A DNA stretch of 64,000 bases from Profundibacter sp033851955 (GCA_033851955.1 JAWSVK010000006.1:186001-250000); one strand, 5' to 3'. Positions 1 to 8,565 are shown, counted from the stretch's first letter. The notes: generated by a model not told the origin, from the letters alone. Program-made: numbers and translations.

Positions 1-1764
1 AAGCTTGGATCGCAATTCATTTGAAAGACCACTGATCGCCGAATAATCAAACATTTCTGGTATCTTGTGTGCTTCGTCCCGCTTCATTGCCTCAACATCA
101 CGATTTTGGCGCCGAACGTAATTGGCATACAACGCGTCCTTTTCGATCTGTCTCTGGATTTCCAGATCTACTCCCGCCATCTCGGGGCGCATTGCGATGA
201 TGTCTGAGAAGTGTACATCTTGAAACGAGAGAAGATCAAAACCATCCCTGCGCTTCCCATCTTGATTAATTTTGATCCCCTGCGCTGAAACCTCCTTAGG
301 CGTGAGCGTAGTGCCGCGAAGCCGATCCAAAGCAGAACCCATCTCTTTCATCTTGGTTTCAAACGATAATTTACGACCATCACCTACACAGCCCACCGCG
401 ATACCAGTTGGCGTAAGCCGCTGATCCGCGTTGTCTGCTCGCAATGAAAGGCGGAACTCTGCCCGAGAAGTGAACATCCGGTAGGGCTCAGATACACCTC
501 GGGTTACGAGGTCATCGATCATTACGCCGATATAGGATTCCGCGCGGCTGAAATGAATTTCCTCACCGCCATTTGCGCGGCGCGCAGCGTTCAAACCGGC
601 GACCAAGCCTTGGGCAGCCGCCTCCTCGTACCCCGTTGTCCCGTTGATTTGACCGGCAAAAAACAATCCGGCGATGTTTTTGACTTCCAAAGTGGCGGTC
701 AGCGCCCGCGGATCAACGTAATCATACTCAATCGCATACCCCGGCTGTAGGATTTTGGCATTCTCAAGCCCAACAATTGAGTTCACATAGTCAACCTGCA
801 CAGATTCTGGAAGTGATGTGGAAATACCGTTGGGGTAGATCGTATGGTCATCCAGACCCTCGGGTTCCAAAAATATTTGATGCGAAGTTTTGTCCGAAAA
901 CCGAACGATTTTATCTTCGATCGATGGGCAATACCTTGGACCTACCCCATCAATATGACCGCCATACATGGCGGATCGTGCCAAATTTTCGCGAATAATG
1001 TCATGCGTTGCTTCGTTTGTGTGGGTAATGCCGCATGAAACCTGTTTTGAAACAGGCGTTTTCGACAGAAATGAAAACATAACCGGTTCTTCATCCCCCG
1101 GCTGAGATTCCAAGATTTCCCAATTGATCGTGCGCCCATCCAAACGCGGCGGCGTACCCGTCTTCAAACGTTTTAGCGCCAAGTCAAAGCTGTCCAGTCG
1201 TTCGGCCAACTTGATAGAAGGCTTGTCTCCCATCCGGCCACCTGGCTTGGAAACGTCACCTATATGAATAACGCCGCGTAAAAAGGTACCTGTGGTTAAA
1301 ATGACGGACGGTGCTGATATTTGGGTATCGTCCCCGAGGGTGACGCCTGCAACCATGTCATTTTTCATAACGAGGTCAGTCACTTCCCCTTCAATAACCT
1401 GCAAGTTTTGACAGCTCAAAATCTCTGCTTGCATCGCCGAACGGTATATTTTTCGGTCTGCTTGGGCTCGTGGTCCTTGCACAGCAGGGCCTTTGCGGCG
1501 GTTTAACAAGCGAAACTGGATACCAGCCACGTCCGCTACACGCCCCATCACCCCGTCAAGTGCATCAATTTCGCGAACAAGGTGACCTTTGCCCAACCCT
1601 CCAATAGCAGGATTACAGGACATTACTCCAATTCCAGATTTCGACAATGTAATCAATGCTGTTCGCGCACCCATACGGGCCGCGGCATGGGCCGCTTCTG
1701 CCCCCGCGTGACCGCCGCCAACGACGATTACATCAAAATCACTATGGTTTTTTGTATGTTTCAC
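1..1764 (-). CDS. mnmG: MnmG (GidA), tRNA uridine-5-carboxymethylaminomethyl modification enzyme, C-terminus cut by window
   Basis: With MnmE, this FAD enzyme puts the (carboxymethyl)aminomethyl group on wobble uridine 34 of several tRNAs. Read on the minus strand, the frame is open from the start to the window edge, giving about 588 residues; roughly 30-40 C-terminal residues lie outside. Seen: the FAD-binding FDVIVVGGGHAGAEAA near the N-terminus, the family signature GIGVMSCNPAIGGLGKGHLV, and later GQINGTTGYEEAAAQG. The start is uncertain: GTG at 1764 has AGGGA nine bases upstream, while TTG at 1773 would give MFHVKH, a beginning I recall from relatives. Both lie inside the parS palindrome. 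The gene begins a few bases after the mnmE stop, so the two are very likely co-transcribed. Identity is certain, the start is not. Confidence 0.96.
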   Translation of the reverse strand, partial: MKHTKNHSDFDVIVVGGGHAGAEAAHAAARMGARTALITLSKSGIGVMSCNPAIGGLGKGHLVREIDALDGVMGRVADVAGIQFRLLNRRKGPAVQGPRAQADRKIYRSAMQAEILSCQNLQVIEGEVTDLVMKNDMVAGVTLGDDTQISAPSVILTTGTFLRGVIHIGDVSKPGGRMGDKPSIKLAERLDSFDLALKRLKTGTPPRLDGRTINWEILESQPGDEEPVMFSFLSKTPVSKQVSCGITHTNEATHDIIRENLARSAMYGGHIDGVGPRYCPSIEDKIVRFSDKTSHQIFLEPEGLDDHTIYPNGISTSLPESVQVDYVNSIVGLENAKILQPGYAIEYDYVDPRALTATLEVKNIAGLFFAGQINGTTGYEEAAAQGLVAGLNAARRANGGEEIHFSRAESYIGVMIDDLVTRGVSEPYRMFTSRAEFRLSLRADNADQRLTPTGIAVGCVGDGRKLSFETKMKEMGSALDRLRGTTLTPKEVSAQGIKINQDGKRRDGFDLLSFQDVHFSDIIAMRPEMAGVDLEIQRQIEKDALYANYVRRQNRDVEAMKRDEAHKIPEMFDYSAISGLSNELRSKL

Positions 1765-1772
1765 GTGAAACA
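1757..1772. promoter_or_regulatory. parS: parS centromere site (ParB binding)
   Basis: The 16 bases TGTTTCACGTGAAACA form a perfect palindrome identical to the conserved bacterial parS consensus. ParB binds it to nucleate the partition complex near the origin. It sits across the mnmE/mnmG junction, overlaps both possible mnmG start codons, and is about 3.3 kb from the proposed oriC. The match is direct; ParB binding is inferred from the family rule. Confidence 0.93.
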
Positions 1773-1776
1773 ATCC

Positions 1777-3066
1777 CTACTTTCCCAAACAGAAACTGGA
1801 AAATATCTCATCCAGTATGTGCTCTACATCGACACGCCCGACCAAACTATCAAGAGCGCGTATGGCTGTGTGCAGCTCCTCCGCTGCCAACTCTGAACGC
1901 TCCATACCATACCCTAACTCGGTTTGGGCTGTTTCCAAAGCATCCAAAGCACGCGTAATCGCCACTCTATGTCGCTCGCGGATCGCTATACCAGCGCCCC
2001 GCGCCATATTTTCGATCACAGTTGATATCCGATTGGTTAACGTTTCAAGGCCCTCCCCAGTTAACCCGGATACGGAAAACGCAGCCCCTTCATAAATATC
2101 GGCCTTACTGCGCACGATAATGTCTTCTTTTTCAGGCTCCAGTTGGGGGTTCAAGGGTTCTTGTTCGTACAAAAATACCCGCAGGTCCGCCGCTTTCGCA
2201 CGCGAAATAGCGCGCTCAATCCCGATGCCCTCAACCTTATCGTCGGTGTCACGCAGGCCAGCGGTGTCCAGAAAGGTAACTGGCAAACCGTTTAAATCCA
2301 TCCGTACCTCGATAACATCACGAGTGGTGCCAGCAACCTCTGAAGTAATCGCCGCGTCGCGCCCCGCCAAACGGTTCAGCAGGGACGATTTCCCAACGTT
2401 TGGAGCACCGACAATTGCCACCTCAAAGCCATCACGAATACGTTCTGACATACGAACACCGGCAGCCTCGGCGGTCAACGCTGCTTTCACACCATTAAGC
2501 AACGCATTCACTTCGGGCGTAACGTCAACCGGTACGTCTTCATCAACGAAATCGATTGTCGCACCGAGCAAAGCAGCAGCGCGGATCAAATCCTTGCGCC
2601 ATATCTCGGCTTTATCGCCCAGCGCGCCACTGAACACACGCAACGCTTGCGTGCGCTGTGCATCTGTTTCGGCCTCTAGCAGATCGCTAAGCCCTTCAAT
2701 CTGGGCCAAATCCAAGCAGCCGTTTTCAAGGGCACGTCGTGTGAACTCACCGGGATCTGCAAGCCGTAGACCCTCAATATTTCCGAGGGTTTCCAACACA
2801 GCTTTTATGGTCGCTGGACCGCCATGCAATTGCAGCTCGGCCACGTCTTCGCCGGTAAAACTGTGGCCCTGCTCGAACGTCAACACCAACGCCTGATCCA
2901 ACAAAGCCCCACCCAGATCACGCAGCGAGCGTAAGCCCGCGACCCGATGTTTAGGCAGTGATCCGGCAAGCCTCTTGGTTGCCGAAAAAGCCAAAGGCCC
3001 CGACAGCCGAATGACGGCCACGCCTGATTTTCCAAGCGCCGTCGCTAAGGCGAATATTGTGCTCAT
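1777..3066 (-). CDS. mnmE: MnmE (TrmE), tRNA modification GTPase
   Basis: MnmE is the GTPase partner of MnmG in modifying wobble uridine 34 of tRNA. The 429-residue product has the N-terminal formyl-tetrahydrofolate-binding domain (about 1-115), a helical domain, and an inserted G domain with P-loop GAPNVGKSS (220-228), TTRD (247-250) and DTAGLR (267-272). The G4 position reads RSKAD (319-323) in place of the usual NKxD, a variation at the guanine-specificity motif. The protein ends in CLGK, which keeps the family's catalytic C-terminal cysteine (C-[IL]-G-K). Length is normal. It lies directly upstream of mnmG and downstream of rho on the leftward arm from the origin. Confidence 0.97.
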   Translation of the reverse strand: MSTIFALATALGKSGVAVIRLSGPLAFSATKRLAGSLPKHRVAGLRSLRDLGGALLDQALVLTFEQGHSFTGEDVAELQLHGGPATIKAVLETLGNIEGLRLADPGEFTRRALENGCLDLAQIEGLSDLLEAETDAQRTQALRVFSGALGDKAEIWRKDLIRAAALLGATIDFVDEDVPVDVTPEVNALLNGVKAALTAEAAGVRMSERIRDGFEVAIVGAPNVGKSSLLNRLAGRDAAITSEVAGTTRDVIEVRMDLNGLPVTFLDTAGLRDTDDKVEGIGIERAISRAKAADLRVFLYEQEPLNPQLEPEKEDIIVRSKADIYEGAAFSVSGLTGEGLETLTNRISTVIENMARGAGIAIRERHRVAITRALDALETAQTELGYGMERSELAAEELHTAIRALDSLVGRVDVEHILDEIFSSFCLGK

Positions 3067-3099
3067 ATTTCATCTAACTAATTGTTATTACACAATAAG

Positions 3100-4386
3100 T
3101 TATGTGTTCATTGAATCAAAGAATTCTTCGTTCGACTTGGTTTGTTTCAACTTCGACATCAGGAACTCGATGGCATCTGTGGTTCCCATCGGGTTCAAAA
3201 TACGGCGCAACACATAGGTTTTTTGCAGGTCTTTCGCATTGACCAACAGCTCTTCCTTACGGGTGCCGGATTTCAGAATGTCCATCGCTGGGAAGACGCG
3301 CTTGTCAGCCACTTTACGATCCAGAACAATCTCAGAGTTACCCGTGCCTTTGAATTCCTCAAAGATCACTTCGTCCATGCGGCTACCGGTATCAATCAGC
3401 GCCGTTGAAACGATGGTAAGTGAGCCACCTTCCTCGATGTTCCGTGCAGCCCCGAAAAACCGTTTAGGGCGCTGTAGGGCGTTTGCATCAACACCGCCCG
3501 TCAGGACCTTGCCTGAGGAGGGCACAACCGTGTTAAAGGCGCGGCCCAAACGTGTGATCGAATCCAACAAGATCACCACATCGCGTTTATGTTCGACCAA
3601 ACGCTTGGCTTTTTCGATCACCATCTCGGCAACCGCAACATGGCGCGAAGCAGGTTCATCAAAGGTCGAGGACACAACTTCGCCCTTAACACTGCGCTGC
3701 ATGTCGGTCACCTCTTCTGGGCGCTCATCAATCAGCAACACGATCAGATAGCATTCCGGATGATTGGCAGCGATGGATGAGGCGATATTCTGCAGCAAAA
3801 CAGTTTTACCGGTACGGGGCGGCGCCACAATCAAGCAACGCTGGCCTTTCCCAATTGGTGCAACCAAATCGATGATACGTGCTGATTTATCCTTGATCGT
3901 CGGATCTGTGATCTCGAGGTTAAAACGCTCATCCGGATAAAGCGGCGTTAGATTATCAAAGTTGATCTTGTGCTTGTTCTTTTCAGGATCCTGAAAATTG
4001 ATCTGAACGATTTTGGTCATCGCAAAATAACGCTCATTGTCATCCGGAGCGCGGATCACACCTGAAATCGTGTCACCTGTGCGCAGCGACAATGAGCGGA
4101 TCATGTCAGGCGAAACATAGATATCGTCAGGGCCTGGCAAGTAATTCGCCTCGGTCGAGCGCAAAAATCCAAACCCATCCTGAAGCACCTCAAGCACCCC
4201 ATCACCGGAAATTTCCCAACCATCTTCGGCACGCTCTTTCAAAACCGAGAACATGATCTCGCCTTTGCGCATGGTTGATGCGTTCTCGATCTCCAGTTCT
4301 TCTGCGTATTCCAGCAAATCTTTCGGAGTCTTAATTTTTAGGTCAGCAAGCGCCAGCGTTTCTTGAACGTCAGATTCTTCGGTCAT
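3100..4386 (-). CDS. rho: Transcription termination factor Rho
   Basis: Rho is the hexameric RNA helicase that ends transcription of untranslated RNA. The 428-residue product carries an N-terminal Rho-N segment (LKTPKDLLEYAEELEIE-like, about 15-60), an RNA-binding cold-shock-like domain (LQDGFGFLRS), and a RecA-type ATPase core with Walker A APPRTGKTVLLQ (about 189-200), Walker B VVILLDSITRL and the Q-loop segment SSGKVLTGGVDANAL. An in-frame ATG 13 codons upstream exists, but the ATG at 4386 is preceded by AAGGA nine bases away and matches the usual N-terminus. It is transcribed leftward with mnmE-mnmG; the mnmE start is about 33 bases downstream. Confidence 0.97.
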   Translation of the reverse strand: MTEESDVQETLALADLKIKTPKDLLEYAEELEIENASTMRKGEIMFSVLKERAEDGWEISGDGVLEVLQDGFGFLRSTEANYLPGPDDIYVSPDMIRSLSLRTGDTISGVIRAPDDNERYFAMTKIVQINFQDPEKNKHKINFDNLTPLYPDERFNLEITDPTIKDKSARIIDLVAPIGKGQRCLIVAPPRTGKTVLLQNIASSIAANHPECYLIVLLIDERPEEVTDMQRSVKGEVVSSTFDEPASRHVAVAEMVIEKAKRLVEHKRDVVILLDSITRLGRAFNTVVPSSGKVLTGGVDANALQRPKRFFGAARNIEEGGSLTIVSTALIDTGSRMDEVIFEEFKGTGNSEIVLDRKVADKRVFPAMDILKSGTRKEELLVNAKDLQKTYVLRRILNPMGTTDAIEFLMSKLKQTKSNEEFFDSMNT

Positions 4387-4506
4387 GGATACAGATCCTT
4401 GGCACACAGTTTTGCATGCAATCATAGTTTACAATGTGAAAATCCACCCACCGGACGGCGGGGTTACGGGCTAAATAGGGATGCACAGGCTGGGAGTCAA
4501 GATTTC

Positions 4507-4968
4507 CTAAAACTTCAACACGACCGAAAAGACAATGATAACCATCAAAACCGTCGGCACCTCGTTCATAATTCGATAATGCCGACCGGATCGGGTGTTT
4601 TTCCCTGCTTTGATCTCCTTTAGCCGCGCCGCCAGCCAAAAATGAAACCCAGTCATCAGTAAAATAGCAAGCGCCTTAGTCCACGGCCAGAAAAACGACC
4701 AATCAACGACGCCGGGAATTGCCACCATAGATAACCCGAAAACCCACGTTGCCAGCATCGCTGGGCCCATAATCATTGTCAGCAATTTATGTTCCATCAT
4801 CTGAAACAGCTTGTCCGTTTCAGATCCTGACTTCACAGATTCCGTGTGGTGAACAAATAATCTAGGTAAATAGAATATACCTGCCATCCAGCTGATAACC
4901 GAAATAATATGTATCGCTTTAATCAAAAGGTAATAATCTGACAATATATCGGTAATCACTTCCCACAT
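4507..4968 (-). CDS. hemJ: HemJ, protoporphyrinogen IX oxidase
   Basis: HemJ is the membrane protoporphyrinogen oxidase that performs the penultimate step of haem synthesis in many alphaproteobacteria lacking HemG and HemY-type oxidases. The 153-residue protein shows four hydrophobic helices, an early conserved histidine in IKAIHIISVISWMAG (about 17-31), the segment YLPRLFVHH, and the C-terminal RHYRIMNEVPTVLM. Size and motifs fit the former UPF0093 family. GAGGAAAAC precedes the ATG. It is the first gene on the leftward side of the proposed origin and shares orientation with rho. Confidence 0.93.
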   Translation of the reverse strand: MWEVITDILSDYYLLIKAIHIISVISWMAGIFYLPRLFVHHTESVKSGSETDKLFQMMEHKLLTMIMGPAMLATWVFGLSMVAIPGVVDWSFFWPWTKALAILLMTGFHFWLAARLKEIKAGKNTRSGRHYRIMNEVPTVLMVIIVFSVVLKF

Positions 4969-5352
4969 GGGTTTTCCTCACATCTCGGTCACCCTTTCTA
5001 ATAATAATATATATATAAGAAAAGATGTTGTTTTAAGTAGTGTAACCTACTTCTGTGGATCAAATTTATTCCCTACATTTATCCCAAGGCGTCAAATCTG
5101 TTGATAAATCCGTGGGTAATTCATCGGAGCACGCCTTTCTCCTTGTTACAGATTGGTAACGGCCAAACCCGTCCCTGTGCATAAAAACCAAACCCGTAAT
5201 TTACCCACAATCACAAATTGTCCTTTTCCACCGTGGGTAACTGTGCTGAATACGTTGATAACAACCCAACTTATCAACATCATCCGCAATCTGGTGGTTA
5301 TCCAAGGCATCACCCACCTTTAACCACCAGATTTGTCCACAGGGATCGCCGC
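4969..5352. other. oriC: Probable chromosomal replication origin (oriC)
   Basis: This 384-base stretch has no credible gene. It contains eleven 9-mers close to the DnaA box TTATNCACA: 5054-5062, 5079-5087, 5099-5107, 5111-5119, 5176-5184, 5201-5209, 5232-5240, 5253-5261, 5271-5279, 5298-5306 and 5333-5341. The one at 5176-5184 is a perfect TTATGCACA on the minus strand, and 5333-5341 is TTGTCCACA. Two variants recur: TTATCAAC(A/G) three times and TTACCCAC(A/G) three times, in both orientations. A very AT-rich block lies at the hemJ end. Flanking genes diverge, and rho, mnmE, mnmG and parS are close, all typical of an alphaproteobacterial origin. Box matches are seen; origin function is inferred. 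Confidence 0.85.
4998..5036. other. AT-rich block, candidate DNA unwinding element
   Basis: About 39 bases consisting almost only of A and T, including an ATATATATATAA run, lie at the hemJ end of the origin stretch, next to the DnaA-box cluster. This is the expected position and composition for the strand-opening element. It could instead, or in addition, serve as the hemJ promoter region. Confidence 0.55.
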
Positions 5353-5952
5353 ATGACCAACCGTATTATTCTGGCCTCAGGCTCTAAAACCCGACAAGAT
5401 TTATTGCACAAGGCTGGCGTCGATTTTGACATATCGATCGCCAAAATCGACGAAAACGCCATTCGCCAATCTTTAGAAGCCGAATCTGCCACCCCACGCG
5501 ATATTGCAGATGCGCTGGCCGAATTCAAAGCTCAAAGAGTTGCGACCAAACGGCCCGATGCGCTGGTTATCGGTTGTGATCAAACCTTGGATTTCGGTGG
5601 TAGGGTTCTCACAAAACCTAATTCAATCGCTGAGGCCCGCATGCAACTGCAGTCCATGCGTGGCAAGGCGCATACCCTTTACTCGGCCGCTGTGATCTAT
5701 GAAAACGGTAACCCCATCTGGCGCCATATCGGCAATACCCAGCTGGAAATGCACGATTTTTCAGATACATACCTAGACAGCTATCTTACCCGCAATTGGG
5801 ACAGCATTCGCCACTGCGTCGGTGCCTATAAACTTGAGGAAGAGGGCGCACGCCTGTTTTCGCGCATTAGCGGAGATTACTTTGTGGTTCTTGGCTTACC
5901 TCTGCTAGAGATGTTAACATATTTGTCAAAACGCGGACTATTGGACTCATGA
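5353..5952 (+). CDS. maf: Maf-family nucleoside triphosphate pyrophosphatase
   Basis: Maf proteins hydrolyse non-canonical or modified nucleoside triphosphates to monophosphates and affect septation in some bacteria. The 199-residue product begins RIILASGSKTRQDLL, the conserved Maf N-terminus. It also has IGCDQTLDFGG (about 73-83), with the catalytic aspartate, and the conserved KPxxxxEAxxxL and MRGKAH segments. The ATG at 5353 has AGGGA nine bases upstream; an upstream TTG frame from 5218 only extends into the origin and is not credible. It is the first rightward gene from the origin and overlaps aroE by four bases (ATGA). Confidence 0.93.
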   Translation: MTNRIILASGSKTRQDLLHKAGVDFDISIAKIDENAIRQSLEAESATPRDIADALAEFKAQRVATKRPDALVIGCDQTLDFGGRVLTKPNSIAEARMQLQSMRGKAHTLYSAAVIYENGNPIWRHIGNTQLEMHDFSDTYLDSYLTRNWDSIRHCVGAYKLEEEGARLFSRISGDYFVVLGLPLLEMLTYLSKRGLLDS

Positions 5953-6797
5953 GCGAAAATAAAACCCCTGAAAAAATCCCATTGGCTGGCGTGATTGGTT
6001 CCCCCATCGCGCACAGCAGATCACCCGCCTTGCATCGCCATTGGCTCAAGGCAAATGACATCAAAGGCTTTTACATTCCGATGGATGTGAGCCGCGACAG
6101 TCTGCCCGAAGTGATCCGCACCTTGCCGCAAATGGGGTTTGTCGGTGTGAACATCACCATCCCTCACAAAGAAGCGGTGCTTGAATTGGCCGACCTTGTG
6201 ACAGATCGGGCTGCGCTGATCGGGGCAGCGAACACGCTGATTTTCCGCAAAGACGGGATTATCCACGCTGACAACACAGATGGCTACGGATTTGTCGAAA
6301 ACCTACGTCATGGTGCTCCTGGATGGCAGCCAAAATCAGGCCCGGCCGTGATTTTCGGGGCGGGGGGCGCATCACGGGCGGTGATTGCTTCGTTGATCGA
6401 AATCGGCGTGCCGGAAATTAGGCTTGCGAATAGGTCGCGAAATCGCGCCGATGTTCTGCAAAACGAATTTGGCGCCAAGGTGAAGGTCTATGATTGGGTC
6501 AAAGCAGGCAACATGATGGATGGGGCCATAACCGTAGTGAACACAACATCCCTAGGCATGGTCGGTAAACCCGAATTCCGCATCCCGCTGGATGGGTTGT
6601 CTCCTGCCGCGACGGTATCTGATCTGGTCTATACCCCGTTGGACACACCATTTCTACAAAAAGCTCGCGAAATTGGCTGTACCACGGTTGATGGCTTGGG
6701 CATGTTGTTGCATCAGGCTGTGCCCGCGTTTGAACGTTGGTTCGGTACCCGCCCCACAGTGGACGAAGACCTGCGCAAAGCGGTCCTTTCGGCATGA
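5949..6797 (+). CDS. aroE: Shikimate dehydrogenase (NADP+)
   Basis: AroE reduces 3-dehydroshikimate to shikimate in aromatic amino acid synthesis. The 282-residue protein has the substrate-binding SPIAHSRSPALH (about 18-29), the catalytic-lysine motif NITIPHKE, the NT...DNTDGYGF substrate motif, and a Rossmann NADP site FGAGGASRAV. Its ATG overlaps the maf stop and its stop overlaps the coaE start, so translation is probably coupled along maf-aroE-coaE-dnaQ. Confidence 0.97.
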   Translation: MSENKTPEKIPLAGVIGSPIAHSRSPALHRHWLKANDIKGFYIPMDVSRDSLPEVIRTLPQMGFVGVNITIPHKEAVLELADLVTDRAALIGAANTLIFRKDGIIHADNTDGYGFVENLRHGAPGWQPKSGPAVIFGAGGASRAVIASLIEIGVPEIRLANRSRNRADVLQNEFGAKVKVYDWVKAGNMMDGAITVVNTTSLGMVGKPEFRIPLDGLSPAATVSDLVYTPLDTPFLQKAREIGCTTVDGLGMLLHQAVPAFERWFGTRPTVDEDLRKAVLSA

Positions 6798-7393
6798 AAA
6801 AACGACCATTCCTGATCGGACTAACGGGCTCAATTGGGATGGGCAAATCCACAACAGCCGCGATGTTCGCCGAACTTGGCGTGCCGGTTTGGGATGCAGA
6901 CAACGCGGTTCATCGCCTTTACAGTGTTGGCGGCGCGGCTGTGGCGCCCATGCGATTGATACACCCCGAAGCAGTGGTTGACGGCGCGGTCAGCCGTGAT
7001 GCGTTGAAACATTGGATCGTCGATAATGCCACCGCACTTGGCCAAATAGAAAAAGTCGTGCACCCCCTGGTGGCCGCAGATCGGGCCAACTTTATTGCAA
7101 ATGCACAGGCTGACATCGTCCTGTTGGATATCCCGCTGCTTTTTGAAACCGGATCAGACGCCCAAATGGATGCGGTGGTCGTGGTGACGACTTTGCCCGA
7201 CGTGCAACAATCCCGTGTGTTGGCGCGCAAGGGTATGACCAAAACGCAGTTTGAGATGATCCTCGCCAAACAATTGCCAGATGCCCAAAAACGTGAACGC
7301 GCGGATTATGTGATTGAAACAACCACCCTTGAGCATGCAAAATCTCAAGTGAGATCAGTTCTAGAACAAATCAAAAGGCAGTTAGATGCGTGA
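6794..7393 (+). CDS. coaE: Dephospho-CoA kinase
   Basis: CoaE phosphorylates dephospho-CoA in the last step of coenzyme A synthesis. The 199-residue protein begins with strand and P-loop GLTGSIGMGKST (about 9-20), followed by VWDADNAVHRLY with the conserved aspartates and by DIPLLFETG. The ATG at 6794 forms ATGA with the aroE stop, which supports this start over an in-frame upstream one. The end overlaps dnaQ by eight bases. Confidence 0.96.
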   Translation: MKKRPFLIGLTGSIGMGKSTTAAMFAELGVPVWDADNAVHRLYSVGGAAVAPMRLIHPEAVVDGAVSRDALKHWIVDNATALGQIEKVVHPLVAADRANFIANAQADIVLLDIPLLFETGSDAQMDAVVVVTTLPDVQQSRVLARKGMTKTQFEMILAKQLPDAQKRERADYVIETTTLEHAKSQVRSVLEQIKRQLDA

Positions 7394-8069
7394 AATCGTG
7401 TTGGATACGGAAACCACCGGGTTCGAGCCAAGCCAAGGTGACCGCATCGTCGAAATTGGCGCGGTTGAATTGTTAAACCACATGCCCACCGGCAAGACCT
7501 ATCACCAATATATCTGCCCGCAACGTGCCATGCCTAAATCAGCTTTCGAGGTCCACGGACTAGGAGATGAATTTCTCGCGGACAAACCGTTATTCAAGGA
7601 CATCGCGCAGGCATTTATTGATTTTGTCGGTGATTCAACAATGGTCATCCACAACGCTTCATTTGATATGAAGTTCCTGAATGCTGAATTGCAAATGGTG
7701 AACCGTCCCGCGCTCCCCATGAGCCAAGCTTTGGATACACTCGCCATTGCACGCAAAAAATTCCCCGGCGCGAATGCGTCCTTGGACGGGCTGTGTCGTC
7801 GCTTTGGTATCGACAACTCTTCGCGCACCCTGCACGGTGCTCTGCTCGATTCCGAGATCTTGGCCGAAGTCTATCTAGAACTGCTGGGTGGTCGCCAATC
7901 TGGCTTTGCATTGGCGTCTGATACGTCATCAGTGGACTCAGGAACCGGTGACGTTTGGCGTGCGCGCCCACGGCCCACAGCGCTCGCGTCAAAGCTCACA
8001 AACGAAGAAGCCGCCGCCCATGATGCCTTTGTTAAGGACATGGGCGACGGCTCGATTTGGTCGAAATAA
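7386..8069 (+). CDS. dnaQ: DNA polymerase III epsilon subunit (proofreading exonuclease)
   Basis: This is the 3'-5' proofreading subunit of the replicative polymerase. The 227-residue product has all DEDDh exonuclease motifs: ExoI DTETTGFEP (about 7-15), ExoII MVIHNASFDMKFL with the aspartate, and ExoIII LHGALLDSEILAEVY with catalytic histidine and aspartate. The last 40 or so residues are less conserved and would contact the alpha subunit. It overlaps coaE by eight bases and ends seven bases before the convergent secB. Confidence 0.96.
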   Translation: MREIVLDTETTGFEPSQGDRIVEIGAVELLNHMPTGKTYHQYICPQRAMPKSAFEVHGLGDEFLADKPLFKDIAQAFIDFVGDSTMVIHNASFDMKFLNAELQMVNRPALPMSQALDTLAIARKKFPGANASLDGLCRRFGIDNSSRTLHGALLDSEILAEVYLELLGGRQSGFALASDTSSVDSGTGDVWRARPRPTALASKLTNEEAAAHDAFVKDMGDGSIWSK

Positions 8070-8076
8070 CAGGGCT

Positions 8077-8565
8077 TTAAGCGTCGGCAGGCTTGGCCTC
8101 AGCACTTTCTGCTTCGGCACGACGGGCCAATTCAGAGCGATACAGCGCAAGGAAATCGATGGTTTCCAAGTTCAGCGGCGGAAAGCCACCGTCACGAGTC
8201 ACATCACCAACAATGCGGCGCACATATGGGAACAGCATCCGTGGACACTCGATCAACAAAAACGGGTGCAGCTGGTCTTCTGGCACGTTTTCAACATGAA
8301 AAATCCCGCCGTATTCCAGCTCCAACAAAAACAGCGGCTCGTCGCCACCTTTGTTTTTTGACGTGATGTTGAACTTGGTCACAACTTCATACTGGTGATC
8401 ATCGTTGCGTTTTTTGGCGTCTAGATTGACCTGAACCTGAATGTCCGGCTGAACATCGCCAGAAACGCCTTTTTGGGCGACAGCGTTTTCAAACGACATA
8501 TCTTTGATAAATTGTGCAAGAACTTGCATCTTAACTTGGGGGGCATCGGCACCGTTTTCGGCCAT
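8077..8565 (-). CDS. secB: SecB, protein-export chaperone
   Basis: SecB keeps preproteins unfolded and hands them to SecA. The 162-residue acidic protein shows VLAQFIKDMSFENA (about 14-27), QVNLDAKKR, YGGIFHVENVPE and ECPRMLFPYVRRIV, all conserved SecB segments, plus an alanine-rich C-terminal tail. The ATG is preceded by TTTAGGAGAC. It converges with dnaQ, and fxsA lies upstream on the same strand with a 57-base gap. Confidence 0.96.
   Translation of the reverse strand: MAENGADAPQVKMQVLAQFIKDMSFENAVAQKGVSGDVQPDIQVQVNLDAKKRNDDHQYEVVTKFNITSKNKGGDEPLFLLELEYGGIFHVENVPEDQLHPFLLIECPRMLFPYVRRIVGDVTRDGGFPPLNLETIDFLALYRSELARRAEAESAEAKPADA

Noticed and set aside
2120..2896. 258-codon plus-strand frame opposite mnmE
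   Set aside because: A serine/arginine-rich shadow of mnmE on the other strand. The mnmE protein is fully conserved, so this is not coding.
5033..5047. CtrA site in the origin (TTAA-N7-AACC)
   Set aside because: Only one half-site matches. Caulobacter-type CtrA control of the origin is not supported here.
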